A DNA stretch of 64,000 bases from positions 1 through 64,000 of the forward strand of contig NZ_ACLQ01000022.1 of the NCBI RefSeq assembly GCF_000174755.1, given 5' to 3'. Below the pieces are notes generated by a model. The model did no database searches and was not told the DNA's origin. It was given only the letters and a program-made list of their open reading frames with translations. The position numbers and the translations under genes were made by a program. The number at the start of each line of letters is the position of its first letter. The stretch's first letter is position 1. Origin of the DNA: Capnocytophaga gingivalis ATCC 33624 (GTDB taxonomy: Bacteria; Bacteroidota; Bacteroidia; Flavobacteriales; Flavobacteriaceae). Positions 8,468 through 17,181 of this stretch are shown here, piece by piece.

Positions 8468-9406
8468 TTACGGATAATACTCTATTTCTCGTTCTTCTAT
8501 AGTTTTTATACCCTGCGCTTTGATTGTATCAGAGGTATCCTCATATTCTTCTGTTTTGAGGATTACATTTCCTTGCTTGTCAAGCGTGGTGTTGTACGTT
8601 GCTAAGCGAATAGGTGTTCCTTTCTGATTATATACCGTTTCTTGCTCTTTTCCATTATCATAGGTAAAAATAGATTTCTCAAACAATTTATTTTGCTCAT
8701 ACCTCTGTGTCTCTATAAGGAGCCCTTTTTTATAAATATCTATTTTCTCAATATCACCTTGTCTGTCATATTCAGTATATTTTCTGAGGTTCCCTGCCGT
8801 ATCATACTCATATAATTTCATAAAAGATCGCTCTGACAGCCCCATATCAGTTTCAGTTTCTTTTAATGCTTTCATATAAGCAAAATCATACTTTTTAACT
8901 AACAATCTCCCCTGACTATCATACTCATACAAATATTTATAGTTTCCATCTCCTTCACTCTCTTCGGATAGTAAGTTTCCTTTGTCATTGTAGATATAAT
9001 AAAGCGTGGAATTCCCAAAATCACTTTTCCATTCCTGTTTTACAGTATTATTAGGGAGGTAAGTGAAAATAATTTCATCCCTTTCACTGTATATTTTGGT
9101 TAGTTTACCTTGCCGATTATAGGATAGTTTCTGGTGCAGACCATTATCTATATGAGTGAGCAATCCTTGCTTGTTGAAATGAAAAGTCTCACTATAATCC
9201 CCATTATAGTAATGGAGCGTTTTTATTTTCCCTTTCAAATTGGATTGGGATAGGTAAGGCTTAATGTCGTGTGGATTATCTTGTCCATACACCTGATTCT
9301 CTGGAAAATTAGAGGAACAACTATAGAACAATAGAGAAATAACTATACTTTTCAAAAGAAAAATATAATTACTGAGCAAAACGGGTGTTTTTGAAAGATA
9401 TTTCAT
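8468..9406 (-). CDS. Lipoprotein with YD/RHS-type repeats
   Basis: The 312-residue protein has an N-terminal hydrophobic segment ending in LLFYSC (Cys30), a likely lipobox. The rest is built from short YD-type repeats: FNKQGLLTHID, YNRQGKLTKIY, YNDKGNLLSEE, YDSQGRLLVKKYD, YDTAGNLRKYTEYDRQGD. Such repeats form beta-sheet shells in RHS/YD proteins. This one is small, has no toxin-like C-terminus, and is probably a surface or periplasmic lipoprotein. The sequence encoding the signal peptide contains a decayed copy of the local hairpin repeat (9340-9371). Confidence 0.75.
   Translation of the reverse strand: MKYLSKTPVLLSNYIFLLKSIVISLLFYSCSSNFPENQVYGQDNPHDIKPYLSQSNLKGKIKTLHYYNGDYSETFHFNKQGLLTHIDNGLHQKLSYNRQGKLTKIYSERDEIIFTYLPNNTVKQEWKSDFGNSTLYYIYNDKGNLLSEESEGDGNYKYLYEYDSQGRLLVKKYDFAYMKALKETETDMGLSERSFMKLYEYDTAGNLRKYTEYDRQGDIEKIDIYKKGLLIETQRYEQNKLFEKSIFTYDNGKEQETVYNQKGTPIRLATYNTTLDKQGNVILKTEEYEDTSDTIKAQGIKTIEEREIEYYP
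9340..9371. repeat. Decayed AATAGCTA-family inverted repeat inside a CDS
   Basis: TAACTATACTTTTC and GAAAAATATAATTA flank an AAAA loop. The arms and loop match the three intergenic hairpins nearby, but this copy lies in the signal-peptide codons of the YD-repeat lipoprotein. Confidence 0.45.
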
Positions 9407-9420
9407 ATAAATAAGCGCTG

Positions 9421-9522
9421 TTAATAAGTAAAAATGAGAAAAGGCTTATATCCGCCTGATGTATGTTGTCCATATATAGTAGCAAGAGATAAAAAGATAA
9501 GTGATAAGAGTATTTGCTTCAT
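9421..9522 (-). CDS. 33-residue signal-peptide-like ORF
   Basis: The frame encodes MKQILLSLIFLSLATIYGQ followed by 14 residues and a stop. The first part is a good signal peptide with a cleavage site after YGQ or nearby. Almost no mature region remains, so this is either the stub of a lost secreted protein or a secreted peptide. It sits between the tRNA-Gly terminator and the YD-repeat lipoprotein gene, on the same strand as both. Confidence 0.35.
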   Translation of the reverse strand: MKQILLSLIFLSLATIYGQHTSGGYKPFLIFTY

Positions 9523-9536
9523 AATGATAAGAAAAG

Positions 9537-9566
9537 AGCTACATTTTTCAAACGAAAAATATAGCT
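9537..9566 (-). terminator. Hairpin downstream of tRNA-Gly
   Basis: AGCTACATTTTTC pairs with GAAAAATATAGCT around AAAC. It follows tRNA-Gly by about 17 bases on the minus strand. The T-run is weak. Confidence 0.5.
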
Positions 9567-9582
9567 ATGATTATTAAAAAAG

Positions 9583-9655
9583 AGCGAAAAACGGGTCTCG
9601 AACCCGCGACCTCAACCTTGGGAAGGTTGCGCTCTACCAACTGAGCTATTTTCGC
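9583..9655 (-). tRNA. tRNA-Gly (anticodon CCC)
   Basis: A complete cloverleaf of 73 bases. The acceptor arms GCGAAAA and TTTTCGC pair, the D loop contains AGCTCAGTTGGTAGAGC, and the T arm contains GGGTTCGAGACCC. The anticodon stem CAACC/GGTTG encloses loop TTCCCAA, giving anticodon CCC. CCA is not encoded. A TATCTTTG promoter element lies just upstream on the minus strand. Confidence 0.95.
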
Positions 9656-9751
9656 TTATCATTTTATGCTGCAAAGATACTAATTATTTTTCAAATAGCC
9701 TCCTTCTCATCCCTAAAATCTCACATGTTACAGTGCTAAAATGTGTAAAAA

Positions 9752-9787
9752 AATAGCTATACTTTTACAAAGAAAAGCATAGCTATT
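9752..9787 (-). terminator. Terminator of the GT117 gene (AATAGCTA family)
   Basis: AATAGCTATACTTTT pairs with AAAAGCATAGCTATT. It follows the GT117 stop by about 30 bases on the minus strand and is followed by a U-run (seven A on the plus strand). Confidence 0.7.
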
Positions 9788-9815
9788 GAGTATATTCTCC
9801 AAAGTAAGTTACTAC

Positions 9816-12800
9816 TTATTTTGCAGTATCCTGAGATTGTGTACTATCAGGAGTTTGCGGGTTAGGGTCCTTAGGTTGCTTTTGTGCCTTGATATCCTCT
9901 TGAGAAAGAAGTCCAAAGGATACTGCCTTATCCTGAAGGCGATCTATATACTGCTCATATATTTTATACTGCTGGTCATAGAAAGACTTATCTTCAGCTA
10001 AAATCGGCAGCATAGCATCATAGCGCCTTAGGTCTCGGCTTACATCCTCATACAGGTTGATAAAGTCACTTGCCGAAAGGGTGAGATAGTACTCTATATT
10101 CTCTTGGTATTTCTTGGCTACCTCAAGGAATAGCTTGCGGGCTTTTTCGTTTTCCTTCACCTGATAATATCCTGTGATAAAAGGTTCTACCGTGAAATAA
10201 TACCCGAAGTGGCTTACTGGAATACGCTTGGTGGCCAGATCAAGGATATCCTTTGCCTTCTGTATTTTCCCTTCATTGATAAGGGTTTCGGTAAGGCGGG
10301 CAAGGTTACCACGGAAGACGATACTATTGCGCCGTGTCTCGGGATCATGATAGATATTAGGATCATCCATATTGCCCCAATCCCAGCTCTTTACAATCTT
10401 ATACATCAGGTCGGAGTCTATACGCCCCATATCATAAGGATTGTCCTTATCAATAGGGGTTCTGATAGGTACCAACTTATAAGCCAATCCGTCGAGCTGT
10501 AGGTAATCACGCATCCAAATATATTCGTCGTCACTATAGCTACCTCCAGTGAAGTAGATAGGGCGCTTCCAATCATTATTGGCAATGATATCAAGCATCA
10601 TCAGGCGGTTTTTACCCATACCAAAAGGCAATTTGATATCGATATAATCCACAATCTTATCAGCATCTTCGGGTTTTACGACACCACTCTTGAGAACATT
10701 TTCCTTATTGACAGGAATACGAATCCTATCGGTAGGATAGCTGGAATAAAACTGAGAAGGAGCTCCCTCACGCTCTATCTCCAGCTTGGTACTCGGATCA
10801 TCACTGCTTACCCACTTCATAAAGTCCTTTATATTCCATATCTTATCGGTTTTCTGATCGAAATAGATCGCATCGCGTACGCCATAGGCATATTGGCTAT
10901 GAACAAGCTGAGAAGGAATAGGATCACTGGTATAGGCCTTACACTTCATCTGGTCTATATACCAGTCGGTACCCAGAAGAGAGGTATTGATCACCCTGAC
11001 ATCGGTACGATAATGCTCCACTTCCTGCATATACCACATGCCAAAGGTATCATTGTCCCCTATGGAGAAAATCATAGCTCCATTGTCCTTGGAGACAGAA
11101 TCCAAATAGCTCTTAGCCAAGGCGCGTGCTGTATAGCGGTTAGAGCGATCATGATCATCCCAATTCTCGGCAAGCATTCGAGCAGGTACCGCAAGGGTGC
11201 ATACTCCAATTACTGCAGGTGCTAAGCCCTTGAACTTGAAAGAGAGTTTTTCCTCCAAAAATACATAAATAGCATATACTCCCATCCCTATCCAAATAGC
11301 AAAGGTAAAGAAAGAACCTACCAAGGCATAATCTCTTTCTCGAGGTTCAAAAGGACGTTCGTTCAGGTATACTTTTAGTGCCAATCCTGTAAAAAGGAAG
11401 AGGGTAAAGGCGACCCACCACTGGCGCTTACTAGAAGATAACTGGAAGAACATCCCTACCAAGCCCAAAAGGAAAGGTAGGAAGAAATAAGTATTGCGAC
11501 CTCGGTTGTCCCTTGCATCGGAAGGGAGGTGCTCTTGAGGATAGCCTGTATGCCAATCATCTATGAAAGAAATACCAGAAATCCAGTTGCCATGATTGTT
11601 ATAGATCTTTCCCTGTATATCATCTTGGCGACCTACAAAGTTCCATAGCAGATAGCGTAAGTACATATAGTTGAACTGGTAGCTGAACATAAAAGAGAGG
11701 TTGTCCCAGAAGGATGGCTTCTCTACTATGATTCTGCCTTGTCCTCGGCGGAGGAGGTATGCATATTGTTCGTAATCCCCTGCGGCTAAGGTTCTCTGTA
11801 GGGCTTGATTGAGCTGCTGTGTCTGCTCATCATTTCGTTCGGGATTGATATGGTACTTTAGTGGAGAGGTAAGCATCATATAGTTAGCTGCATGTTCCGA
11901 GCTCCACATACGGGGCAACAAGCCCACATGCTCCGGATTGGGAGCATCCAAAGCATCCTTGTATTGATTAACGATGATATACTTTTGTTGCTTATAATCT
12001 CTTTCGTATTTAGGCTTTTCATCCATATAATCATCCCCTGTAGGCGCAAAAGCATCTGAGTACATAGGCCCTTTGAAGAGATAGGTCTTCTGGTATTGTT
12101 CCAAGTTGTAGTAAGCCAGTAACAAACGCGCATCGGTGGGGCTGTTCTCATTGATGACAGTACCTGCATTGGCACGTATTGGGATCATCAGCCAAGAGGA
12201 AAAACCTACGAAAACAAAGAGCAGACAGAGAGTAGCAGTCTGTAAGAGACGCTTTTGGTGCTTCTGTGCTTGCCATAGAGTAAATACAAACAAAGCTATA
12301 ATAGAGATTCCTGTAAAAATAGTTCCAGAGTTAAAAGGCATGCCCAGTTCATTGACAAAAAACACTTCTGTGTAACCGAACAACGCCAAAGTATAAGGAA
12401 GTATCAGCTTGAATATCAGTAGCAATATAGATATAGAAATCACATTGGCCAAGATAAAGTTCTTGATATTCTTCTCAAAATGAGATTTAAAAAAGTAGAG
12501 CATCCCGATGGCCGGAATAGTAAGCAGTGCCATAAAGTGTACTCCAAAAGAAAGTCCTACTACTAAAGCGATGAGTAGCAACCACTTATCCCCCCGAGGA
12601 CTATCTAAGTTGTCTGTCCACTTAAGCCCTAACCAAAACATGGCTGACATGAAGAGCATCGCCATGGCATATACCTCCGTCTCGGTGGCATTGAACCAAA
12701 AGCTATCTGAGAAAGTATAGGCCAAAGCCCCCACTACCCCACTGCCATACAAGCCTATCACCTGCGCATTGGTAAGGGTCTCTTTGGAGGACAGAGCAAT

Positions 12801-13118
12801 CTTCTTAGTAAAATTGACAATAATGAAATATAAAAATAATATGGTAAAGGCACTGGAGAATACCGAAATAAAGTTTACAAAAAGAGCTGTCTTCTCAGGC
12901 GAAGGAGAAAAAGAAGCAAAGAAAGCCCCTACCATCTGGAAAAAAGGTGCTCCAGGTGGGTGACCCACTTCGAGCTTAGCCGAGGTAGCTATATACTCTC
13001 CACAGTCCCAGAAACTTACAGTAGGCTCTACTGAGAGCCCATAGGTGAGTAAAGCAATGAGAAATACCCCCCATCCTGTAATGAGATTATACTTATGAAA
13101 GTCCTTTTGTAAATCCAT
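9816..13118 (-). CDS. GT117/DUF2723 protein O-mannosyltransferase-like membrane protein
   Basis: The 1100-residue protein begins with a multi-pass membrane domain (about 11 helices to around residue 680) carrying WDCGEYIATSAKLEVGHPPG near the N-terminus, the signature region of DUF2723 (glycosyltransferase family 117, GT-C fold). A large soluble C-terminal region follows, with helical repeats near the end (KARKLFLEVAKKYQ) and a Pro/Gln/Thr-rich tail. In Bacteroidota this family is linked to protein O-glycosylation at D-S/T motifs in the periplasm. It stands alone between tRNA genes with its own terminator. Family is firm; donor and acceptor are inferred. Confidence 0.88.
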   Translation of the reverse strand: MDLQKDFHKYNLITGWGVFLIALLTYGLSVEPTVSFWDCGEYIATSAKLEVGHPPGAPFFQMVGAFFASFSPSPEKTALFVNFISVFSSAFTILFLYFIIVNFTKKIALSSKETLTNAQVIGLYGSGVVGALAYTFSDSFWFNATETEVYAMAMLFMSAMFWLGLKWTDNLDSPRGDKWLLLIALVVGLSFGVHFMALLTIPAIGMLYFFKSHFEKNIKNFILANVISISILLLIFKLILPYTLALFGYTEVFFVNELGMPFNSGTIFTGISIIALFVFTLWQAQKHQKRLLQTATLCLLFVFVGFSSWLMIPIRANAGTVINENSPTDARLLLAYYNLEQYQKTYLFKGPMYSDAFAPTGDDYMDEKPKYERDYKQQKYIIVNQYKDALDAPNPEHVGLLPRMWSSEHAANYMMLTSPLKYHINPERNDEQTQQLNQALQRTLAAGDYEQYAYLLRRGQGRIIVEKPSFWDNLSFMFSYQFNYMYLRYLLWNFVGRQDDIQGKIYNNHGNWISGISFIDDWHTGYPQEHLPSDARDNRGRNTYFFLPFLLGLVGMFFQLSSSKRQWWVAFTLFLFTGLALKVYLNERPFEPRERDYALVGSFFTFAIWIGMGVYAIYVFLEEKLSFKFKGLAPAVIGVCTLAVPARMLAENWDDHDRSNRYTARALAKSYLDSVSKDNGAMIFSIGDNDTFGMWYMQEVEHYRTDVRVINTSLLGTDWYIDQMKCKAYTSDPIPSQLVHSQYAYGVRDAIYFDQKTDKIWNIKDFMKWVSSDDPSTKLEIEREGAPSQFYSSYPTDRIRIPVNKENVLKSGVVKPEDADKIVDYIDIKLPFGMGKNRLMMLDIIANNDWKRPIYFTGGSYSDDEYIWMRDYLQLDGLAYKLVPIRTPIDKDNPYDMGRIDSDLMYKIVKSWDWGNMDDPNIYHDPETRRNSIVFRGNLARLTETLINEGKIQKAKDILDLATKRIPVSHFGYYFTVEPFITGYYQVKENEKARKLFLEVAKKYQENIEYYLTLSASDFINLYEDVSRDLRRYDAMLPILAEDKSFYDQQYKIYEQYIDRLQDKAVSFGLLSQEDIKAQKQPKDPNPQTPDSTQSQDTAK

Positions 13119-13221
13119 TTTTTATCTTTTTAAAAAAACGGAGCGAAGTTACACATTTTTATTGTATCTACCTAATAAAATAAAGAGAAAAAAATTTTTT
13201 TTATTTTTTTAAGGCAAACAC

Positions 13222-13251
13222 TTGCAGGTTTGAAAAAAAGTTGTACCTTTG
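13222..13251 (+). promoter_or_regulatory. Promoter of tRNA-Gln(TTG)
   Basis: TTG (13222-13224), 19 bases, then TACCTTTG (13244-13251): an exact fit to the Bacteroidota consensus, 16 bases before the tRNA. Confidence 0.8.
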
Positions 13252-13267
13252 CACCGCAATTGAGAGA

Positions 13268-13338
13268 TGGTCTATGGTGTAATGGTAACACAGCAGATTT
13301 TGGTTCTGTTATTCAAGGTTCGAGTCCTTGTAGACCAA
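13268..13338 (+). tRNA. tRNA-Gln (anticodon TTG)
   Basis: A 71-base cloverleaf with acceptor arms TGGTCTA/TAGACCA. The anticodon stem GCAGA/TCTGT encloses loop TTTTGGT, giving anticodon TTG. The T arm contains AGGTTCGAGTCCT. It is the first of two tandem tRNA-Gln genes. Confidence 0.95.
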
Positions 13339-13403
13339 CTTTTTCAATCCTATTTTTTTGAATTGGGTTAATCATATTATTATAGTTTAAAGTTATTTGG
13401 AAA

Positions 13404-13428
13404 AAGCAACTGTAAAAGGTTGCTTTTT
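13404..13428 (+). terminator. Terminator after tRNA-Gln(TTG)
   Basis: AAGCAAC and GTTGCTT form a 7-base stem followed by a T-run. It separates the two tRNA-Gln genes into two transcription units. Confidence 0.8.
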
Positions 13429-13431
13429 TTA

Positions 13432-13462
13432 TTGCGCATTTCAAAAAAAAGTCGTACCTTTG
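13432..13462 (+). promoter_or_regulatory. Promoter of tRNA-Gln(CTG)
   Basis: TTG (13432-13434), 20 bases, TACCTTTG (13455-13462). The second tRNA-Gln therefore has its own promoter. Confidence 0.75.
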
Positions 13463-13479
13463 CCCCTGCAATAAAGCAA

Positions 13480-13550
13480 TGGTCTATGGTGTAATGGTAA
13501 CACGACAGATTCTGGCTCTGTAATTCAAGGTTCGAGTCCTTGTAGACCAA
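13480..13550 (+). tRNA. tRNA-Gln (anticodon CTG)
   Basis: A 71-base cloverleaf almost identical to the preceding tRNA. The anticodon stem ACAGA/TCTGT encloses TTCTGGC, giving anticodon CTG. The pair therefore reads both glutamine codons and probably arose by tandem duplication. Confidence 0.95.
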
Positions 13551-13560
13551 CTTTAAAGAG

Positions 13561-13602
13561 AAGAGTGAAAAATGATAGGAATATCATTCTTCACTCTTTT
13601 AA
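13561..13602 (+). terminator. Terminator after tRNA-Gln(CTG)
   Basis: AAGAGTGAA pairs with TTCACTCTT, with an inner ATGATA/TATCAT stem and a T-rich tail. It lies just after the second tRNA. Confidence 0.75.
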
Positions 13603-13669
13603 TTTTTCACTATATGCCCACCTTCACTCACTCGGTCAGATACTCGCTCATAGCGACTTTACTTTTGCT

Positions 13670-14596
13670 CTAAAAGACGGATATTTGTGTCTGCATAGTG
13701 AACCCTTCCAAGAATTTTACCCCTCGGTAGGAATTACCTTTTTCATTCAGGCGTGGACTCCATACCGCGATGGCATAGTGACCAGGCATGATGGCCACAA
13801 TGCCTCCTCCTACCCCACTCTTGCCAGGAAGACCTACTCGGAAGGCAAATTCCCCTGATTCATCATAGAAACCACAAGTCTGCATAATAGCATTGATACG
13901 CTTAGTATATATATGGGGGAGAATGCGATTTCCTTCGTGTAGGGTGATCCCATCATTGGCCAAGAAAGTGAATACATAAGCCAAGGACTCACAAGTAAGC
14001 TCTATAGAACAAAGCTTAAAGTAGAAGTCCAAAACCCTTTCTGGGTCATTCTCTATATTGCCCAAGGACTTTATATAATAACAGAGGGCAAAGTTGCGAT
14101 ACCCTACCTCCTTCTCTGAAGAAGCTATGGTCTGTGAATACTCTATCGTAGGATCATTGGCAAGCTGACGAACAAACTTAATAAATTCTTCTTCAGCATT
14201 CTCAAAGTGAGAAAGCAATATATCACAGATGACAATAGCTCCTGCATTGATCAGCGGGTTACGCGGGATCCCATTGTTGGCTTCAAGCTGTAAGAGCGAG
14301 TTAAAAGAGGTTCCCGAAGGCTCCACCGACACCCTCTCCCAAATACTATCCCCAAAGATATTGTATGCCATAGATAAGGAAAGCACCTTGGCAATACTCT
14401 GTATAGAAAACTTTTCTTGGTAATCACCTATACCAAATTTTTTTCCTTGTAAAGTATGGATAGCAATTCCAAACTTATCAGGATTTATATTGAGTAGTTC
14501 AGGGATGTAAGTGGGTATTTTCCCTACATTTTTTCCCTGATACACCTTGTTATATATACCAGTGATGGTCTTAGCATAGGCCGTTTGCTCGTTCAT
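13670..14596 (-). CDS. glsA: Glutaminase A
   Basis: Glutaminase hydrolyses L-glutamine to glutamate and ammonia in the cytoplasm. The 308-residue length is standard for the serine-dependent glutaminase family (beta-lactamase-like fold). The catalytic SxxK motif is visible as SIAK (Ser67, Lys70), together with NAGAIVI and the C-terminal GKSGVGGGIVA segment. It lies 21 bases downstream of kdsA on the same strand, probably in one unit with kdsA and the YugP protease. Confidence 0.95.
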   Translation of the reverse strand: MNEQTAYAKTITGIYNKVYQGKNVGKIPTYIPELLNINPDKFGIAIHTLQGKKFGIGDYQEKFSIQSIAKVLSLSMAYNIFGDSIWERVSVEPSGTSFNSLLQLEANNGIPRNPLINAGAIVICDILLSHFENAEEEFIKFVRQLANDPTIEYSQTIASSEKEVGYRNFALCYYIKSLGNIENDPERVLDFYFKLCSIELTCESLAYVFTFLANDGITLHEGNRILPHIYTKRINAIMQTCGFYDESGEFAFRVGLPGKSGVGGGIVAIMPGHYAIAVWSPRLNEKGNSYRGVKFLEGFTMQTQISVF

Positions 14597-14617
14597 GGTA
14601 GAAAGAATTAGACTTTT

Positions 14618-15430
14618 TTAGAATGTGTTAATGGTTTTTCGTATTGCTACAAGGCGGGTAAGAAGTCCCTCCAGCAGGTCGAGATGTAGCATATTCGCCC
14701 CATCACTCTTGGCATTGGCTGGATCGAAATGTGTTTCCACAAAGATTCCATCTACATTGTTCACCACTCCTGCTCGCGCGATAGTTTCAATCATATCTGG
14801 CCTACCTCCTGTTACCCCTGAGCTTTGGTTAGGCTGCTGGAGTGAATGAGTAATATCTAAGACCACAGGAGCATACTGCTTCATGGTAGGAATTCCTCGG
14901 AAGTCCACAATCATATCCTGATAACCGAACATAGTTCCTCTATCGGTAATCCAGACTTGATCATTGCCACTATCCAATACCTTCTGTACAGCATGCTTCA
15001 TACTCTCAGGACTCATGAACTGCCCTTTTTTGAGATTGACTTTTTTTCCTGTTTTTGCGGCAGCCACGACTAAGTCTGTCTGTCGAACCAAAAAAGCAGG
15101 AATCTGTAGTACATCGACATACTCCGCCGCCATTTCTGCATCTTTTATCTCATGAATATCCGTTATAGTAGGTATGCCAAAGGTCAGAGATACTTTTTGG
15201 AGTATCTTCAATGCCTTCTCATCCCCTATCCCTGTAAAAGAATCTATACGACTGCGATTGGCCTTTTTGAAACTCCCCTTGAAGGTATAAGGAATATCAA
15301 GAGCAGTAGTGATTTTTACAATTTTTTCGGCTATACGCATAGCCATATCTTCTCCCTCTATAGCACAAGGCCCCGCCAAAAGAAAGAAATTATCTGAATT
15401 TTTCAATGTACTAATATTAATGGTTAACAA
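14618..15430 (-). CDS. kdsA: 3-deoxy-8-phosphooctulonate (KDO-8-P) synthase
   Basis: KdsA condenses phosphoenolpyruvate with arabinose-5-phosphate to make KDO-8-phosphate for the LPS inner core. The 270 residues carry LLAGPCAIE, GSFKKANRS, IPAFLVRQTDLV, VNLKKGQF and THSLQQP. The KANRS and short form exclude DAHP synthase. Cys22 in AGPCAIE, with the later His, Glu (VETH) and Asp (AKSDGANM), matches the metal-dependent class typified by Aquifex rather than the E. coli type, which has Asn at the Cys position. It is 6 bases downstream of the YugP gene. Confidence 0.96.
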   Translation of the reverse strand: MLTINISTLKNSDNFFLLAGPCAIEGEDMAMRIAEKIVKITTALDIPYTFKGSFKKANRSRIDSFTGIGDEKALKILQKVSLTFGIPTITDIHEIKDAEMAAEYVDVLQIPAFLVRQTDLVVAAAKTGKKVNLKKGQFMSPESMKHAVQKVLDSGNDQVWITDRGTMFGYQDMIVDFRGIPTMKQYAPVVLDITHSLQQPNQSSGVTGGRPDMIETIARAGVVNNVDGIFVETHFDPANAKSDGANMLHLDLLEGLLTRLVAIRKTINTF

Positions 15431-15436
15431 TTCTTC

Positions 15437-16135
15437 TTAATCTCTATTACTTCCCATAAGTCTATACACCCAATAAAGAAGTTGTGCGAGAGAACCCAAA
15501 GCAGCCACTACATAAGTACGAGCTGCCCACTTAAGCGAGTCCTCTGCTCCTGCATATTCCTGCTGGGAGACGATATTCTTATTCTTAAGCCAAGCCAAAG
15601 CACGATTGCTGGCATCATACTCCACAGGTAGGGTAATGAAAGCAAAAGCCGTAGTGACAGCAAAAAGAATCACCCCTATCAAGGCTACCCAATATCCAAA
15701 ACCTACCTTGGCAGCAGCCCCTAAAAGGAATCCTCCTAAAATAAGCCATTGGGAAAGATTGGAGGAAACATTCACTGCAGGAACCAGTTTGGAACGTAGT
15801 GTGAGCCAAGAATAAGCTTGAGCATGTTGCACCGCATGCCCACACTCATGAGCTGCTACTGCAGCGGCAGCGGCATTACGTTGGTTATATACCGCCTCAC
15901 TGAGGTTCACTGTCTTATCCACAGGATTATAGTGATCAGTGAGCCTTCCTGGAGTTGAAATTACTTTCACATCACGGATGCCATGGTCTTCAAGCATCTT
16001 TTGGGCAATCTCCGCCCCACTCATCCCATTGCGCAAATGCACTTTGGAATAATATTCAAACTTGCTCTGTAGGCGGTTGCTCACCAGCCAACTTACTAAG
16101 GCTATTGCGCCAAGAATTACATAATAAATCCACAT
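15437..16135 (-). CDS. YugP-type neutral zinc metallopeptidase
   Basis: A membrane protein of about 232 residues. I start at MWIYYVILGAIA rather than three codons earlier. An N-terminal transmembrane helix is followed by a region rich in NGMSGAEIAQKML, then AAHECGHAVQHAQ with the HExxH-like zinc motif (HECGH), and two to three more hydrophobic helices. This is the Zn_peptidase_2 (YugP) family. Substrate is unknown. It heads a likely unit with kdsA and glsA. Confidence 0.9.
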   Translation of the reverse strand: MWIYYVILGAIALVSWLVSNRLQSKFEYYSKVHLRNGMSGAEIAQKMLEDHGIRDVKVISTPGRLTDHYNPVDKTVNLSEAVYNQRNAAAAAVAAHECGHAVQHAQAYSWLTLRSKLVPAVNVSSNLSQWLILGGFLLGAAAKVGFGYWVALIGVILFAVTTAFAFITLPVEYDASNRALAWLKNKNIVSQQEYAGAEDSLKWAARTYVVAALGSLAQLLYWVYRLMGSNRD

Positions 16136-16245
16136 AATTGTCAATTGTTAATTTTTATATTGTATACTACTATAATTTTATAGATAGCCAAAACCATGCC
16201 AAGTTTTATAGGCAATGGAAGAGTAATAGTTTGTCGAAAAGAATC

Positions 16246-17139
16246 CTAAAAATAGCCTCCTTTTTTTCTATCTTCCATAGCCGCTTCGGTGACACGGTCA
16301 TCGATACGGGTTTCTCCACGTTCGGAGATACGGGAGGCTGCTATTTCTCTCACCACCTCTTCAAGAGTAGCAGCATCACTCTCCACAGCGGCAGTACAGG
16401 TCATATCGCCCACGGTACGATAGCGCACCCGCTTATTGACGATTTTATCATTCTCATCTATTTGGATAAAAGGAGAGACGGCTATCAGACGACCTTCGTG
16501 CTCAATCACCTCGCGATCATGGGCAAAATAGATAGAAGGTAGCGCTATATTTTCCTGCTCAATATAGCTCCATACGTCCAATTCTGTCCAATTGGAAATA
16601 GGAAACACACGCACATTCTCCCCCTTGTGGATACGCCCGTTGTAGATATCCCATAGCTCTGGACGTTGCAACTTAGGATCCCACTGACCAAACTCATCAC
16701 GTACCGAGAAAAAACGCTCCTTAGCACGTGCTTTCTCCTCATCACGGCGTGCACCTCCTATACAGGCATCAAAGTGAAATTCCTCAATAGTATCCAAAAG
16801 AGTATGCGTTTGTAGCCAGTTGCGGGAGGCAAACTTACCTTTGGGTTCAGTCAGCCCCTTCGCCTTGATGGTATCTTCCACTTGGCGTACAATAAGTTCC
16901 GCCCCGATGCGCTTGGCTAAGGCATCGCGGTAGGCAATTGCCTCAGGGAAGTTGTGCCCTGTGTCGATATGTACCAAAGGAAAAGGAATCTTCATAGGGG
17001 CAAATGCCTTGATAGCTAAATGTACCAAAGTAATAGAGTCCTTACCTCCACTAAAGAGTAGGGCAGGACGCTCAAACTGCGCGGCTACTTCGCGCATAAT
17101 ATAAATACTTTCCGCTTCTAATTGCTTAAGATGGTTCAT
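16246..17139 (-). CDS. cysD: Sulfate adenylyltransferase subunit 2 (CysD), without adjacent cysN
   Basis: CysD is the small ATP-pyrophosphatase subunit of ATP sulfurylase and normally works with the GTPase CysN to make adenosine 5'-phosphosulfate. The 297 residues include the PP-loop LLFSGGKDS near residue 30, the RRDEEKARAKER segment and the full C-terminus ending RKKGGYF. Length and motifs are intact. cysN, cysH, cysC and sulfite reductase genes are not next to it: the neighbours are a protease gene and TonB-like genes. It could work with a cysN elsewhere. Confidence 0.93.
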   Translation of the reverse strand: MNHLKQLEAESIYIMREVAAQFERPALLFSGGKDSITLVHLAIKAFAPMKIPFPLVHIDTGHNFPEAIAYRDALAKRIGAELIVRQVEDTIKAKGLTEPKGKFASRNWLQTHTLLDTIEEFHFDACIGGARRDEEKARAKERFFSVRDEFGQWDPKLQRPELWDIYNGRIHKGENVRVFPISNWTELDVWSYIEQENIALPSIYFAHDREVIEHEGRLIAVSPFIQIDENDKIVNKRVRYRTVGDMTCTAAVESDAATLEEVVREIAASRISERGETRIDDRVTEAAMEDRKKGGYF

Positions 17140-17181
17140 TCTTAATGATTAATGACAAGTGATTATTCTTTACTTTTCACT

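Noticed and set aside
10893-11225. 110-codon plus-strand frame inside the GT117 gene
   Set aside because: Antisense to strongly supported GT117 coding sequence, with no independent support.
14618-15430. DAHP synthase as alternative for kdsA
   Set aside because: The KANRS, RQTDLV and THSLQQP segments are those of KDO-8-P synthase.
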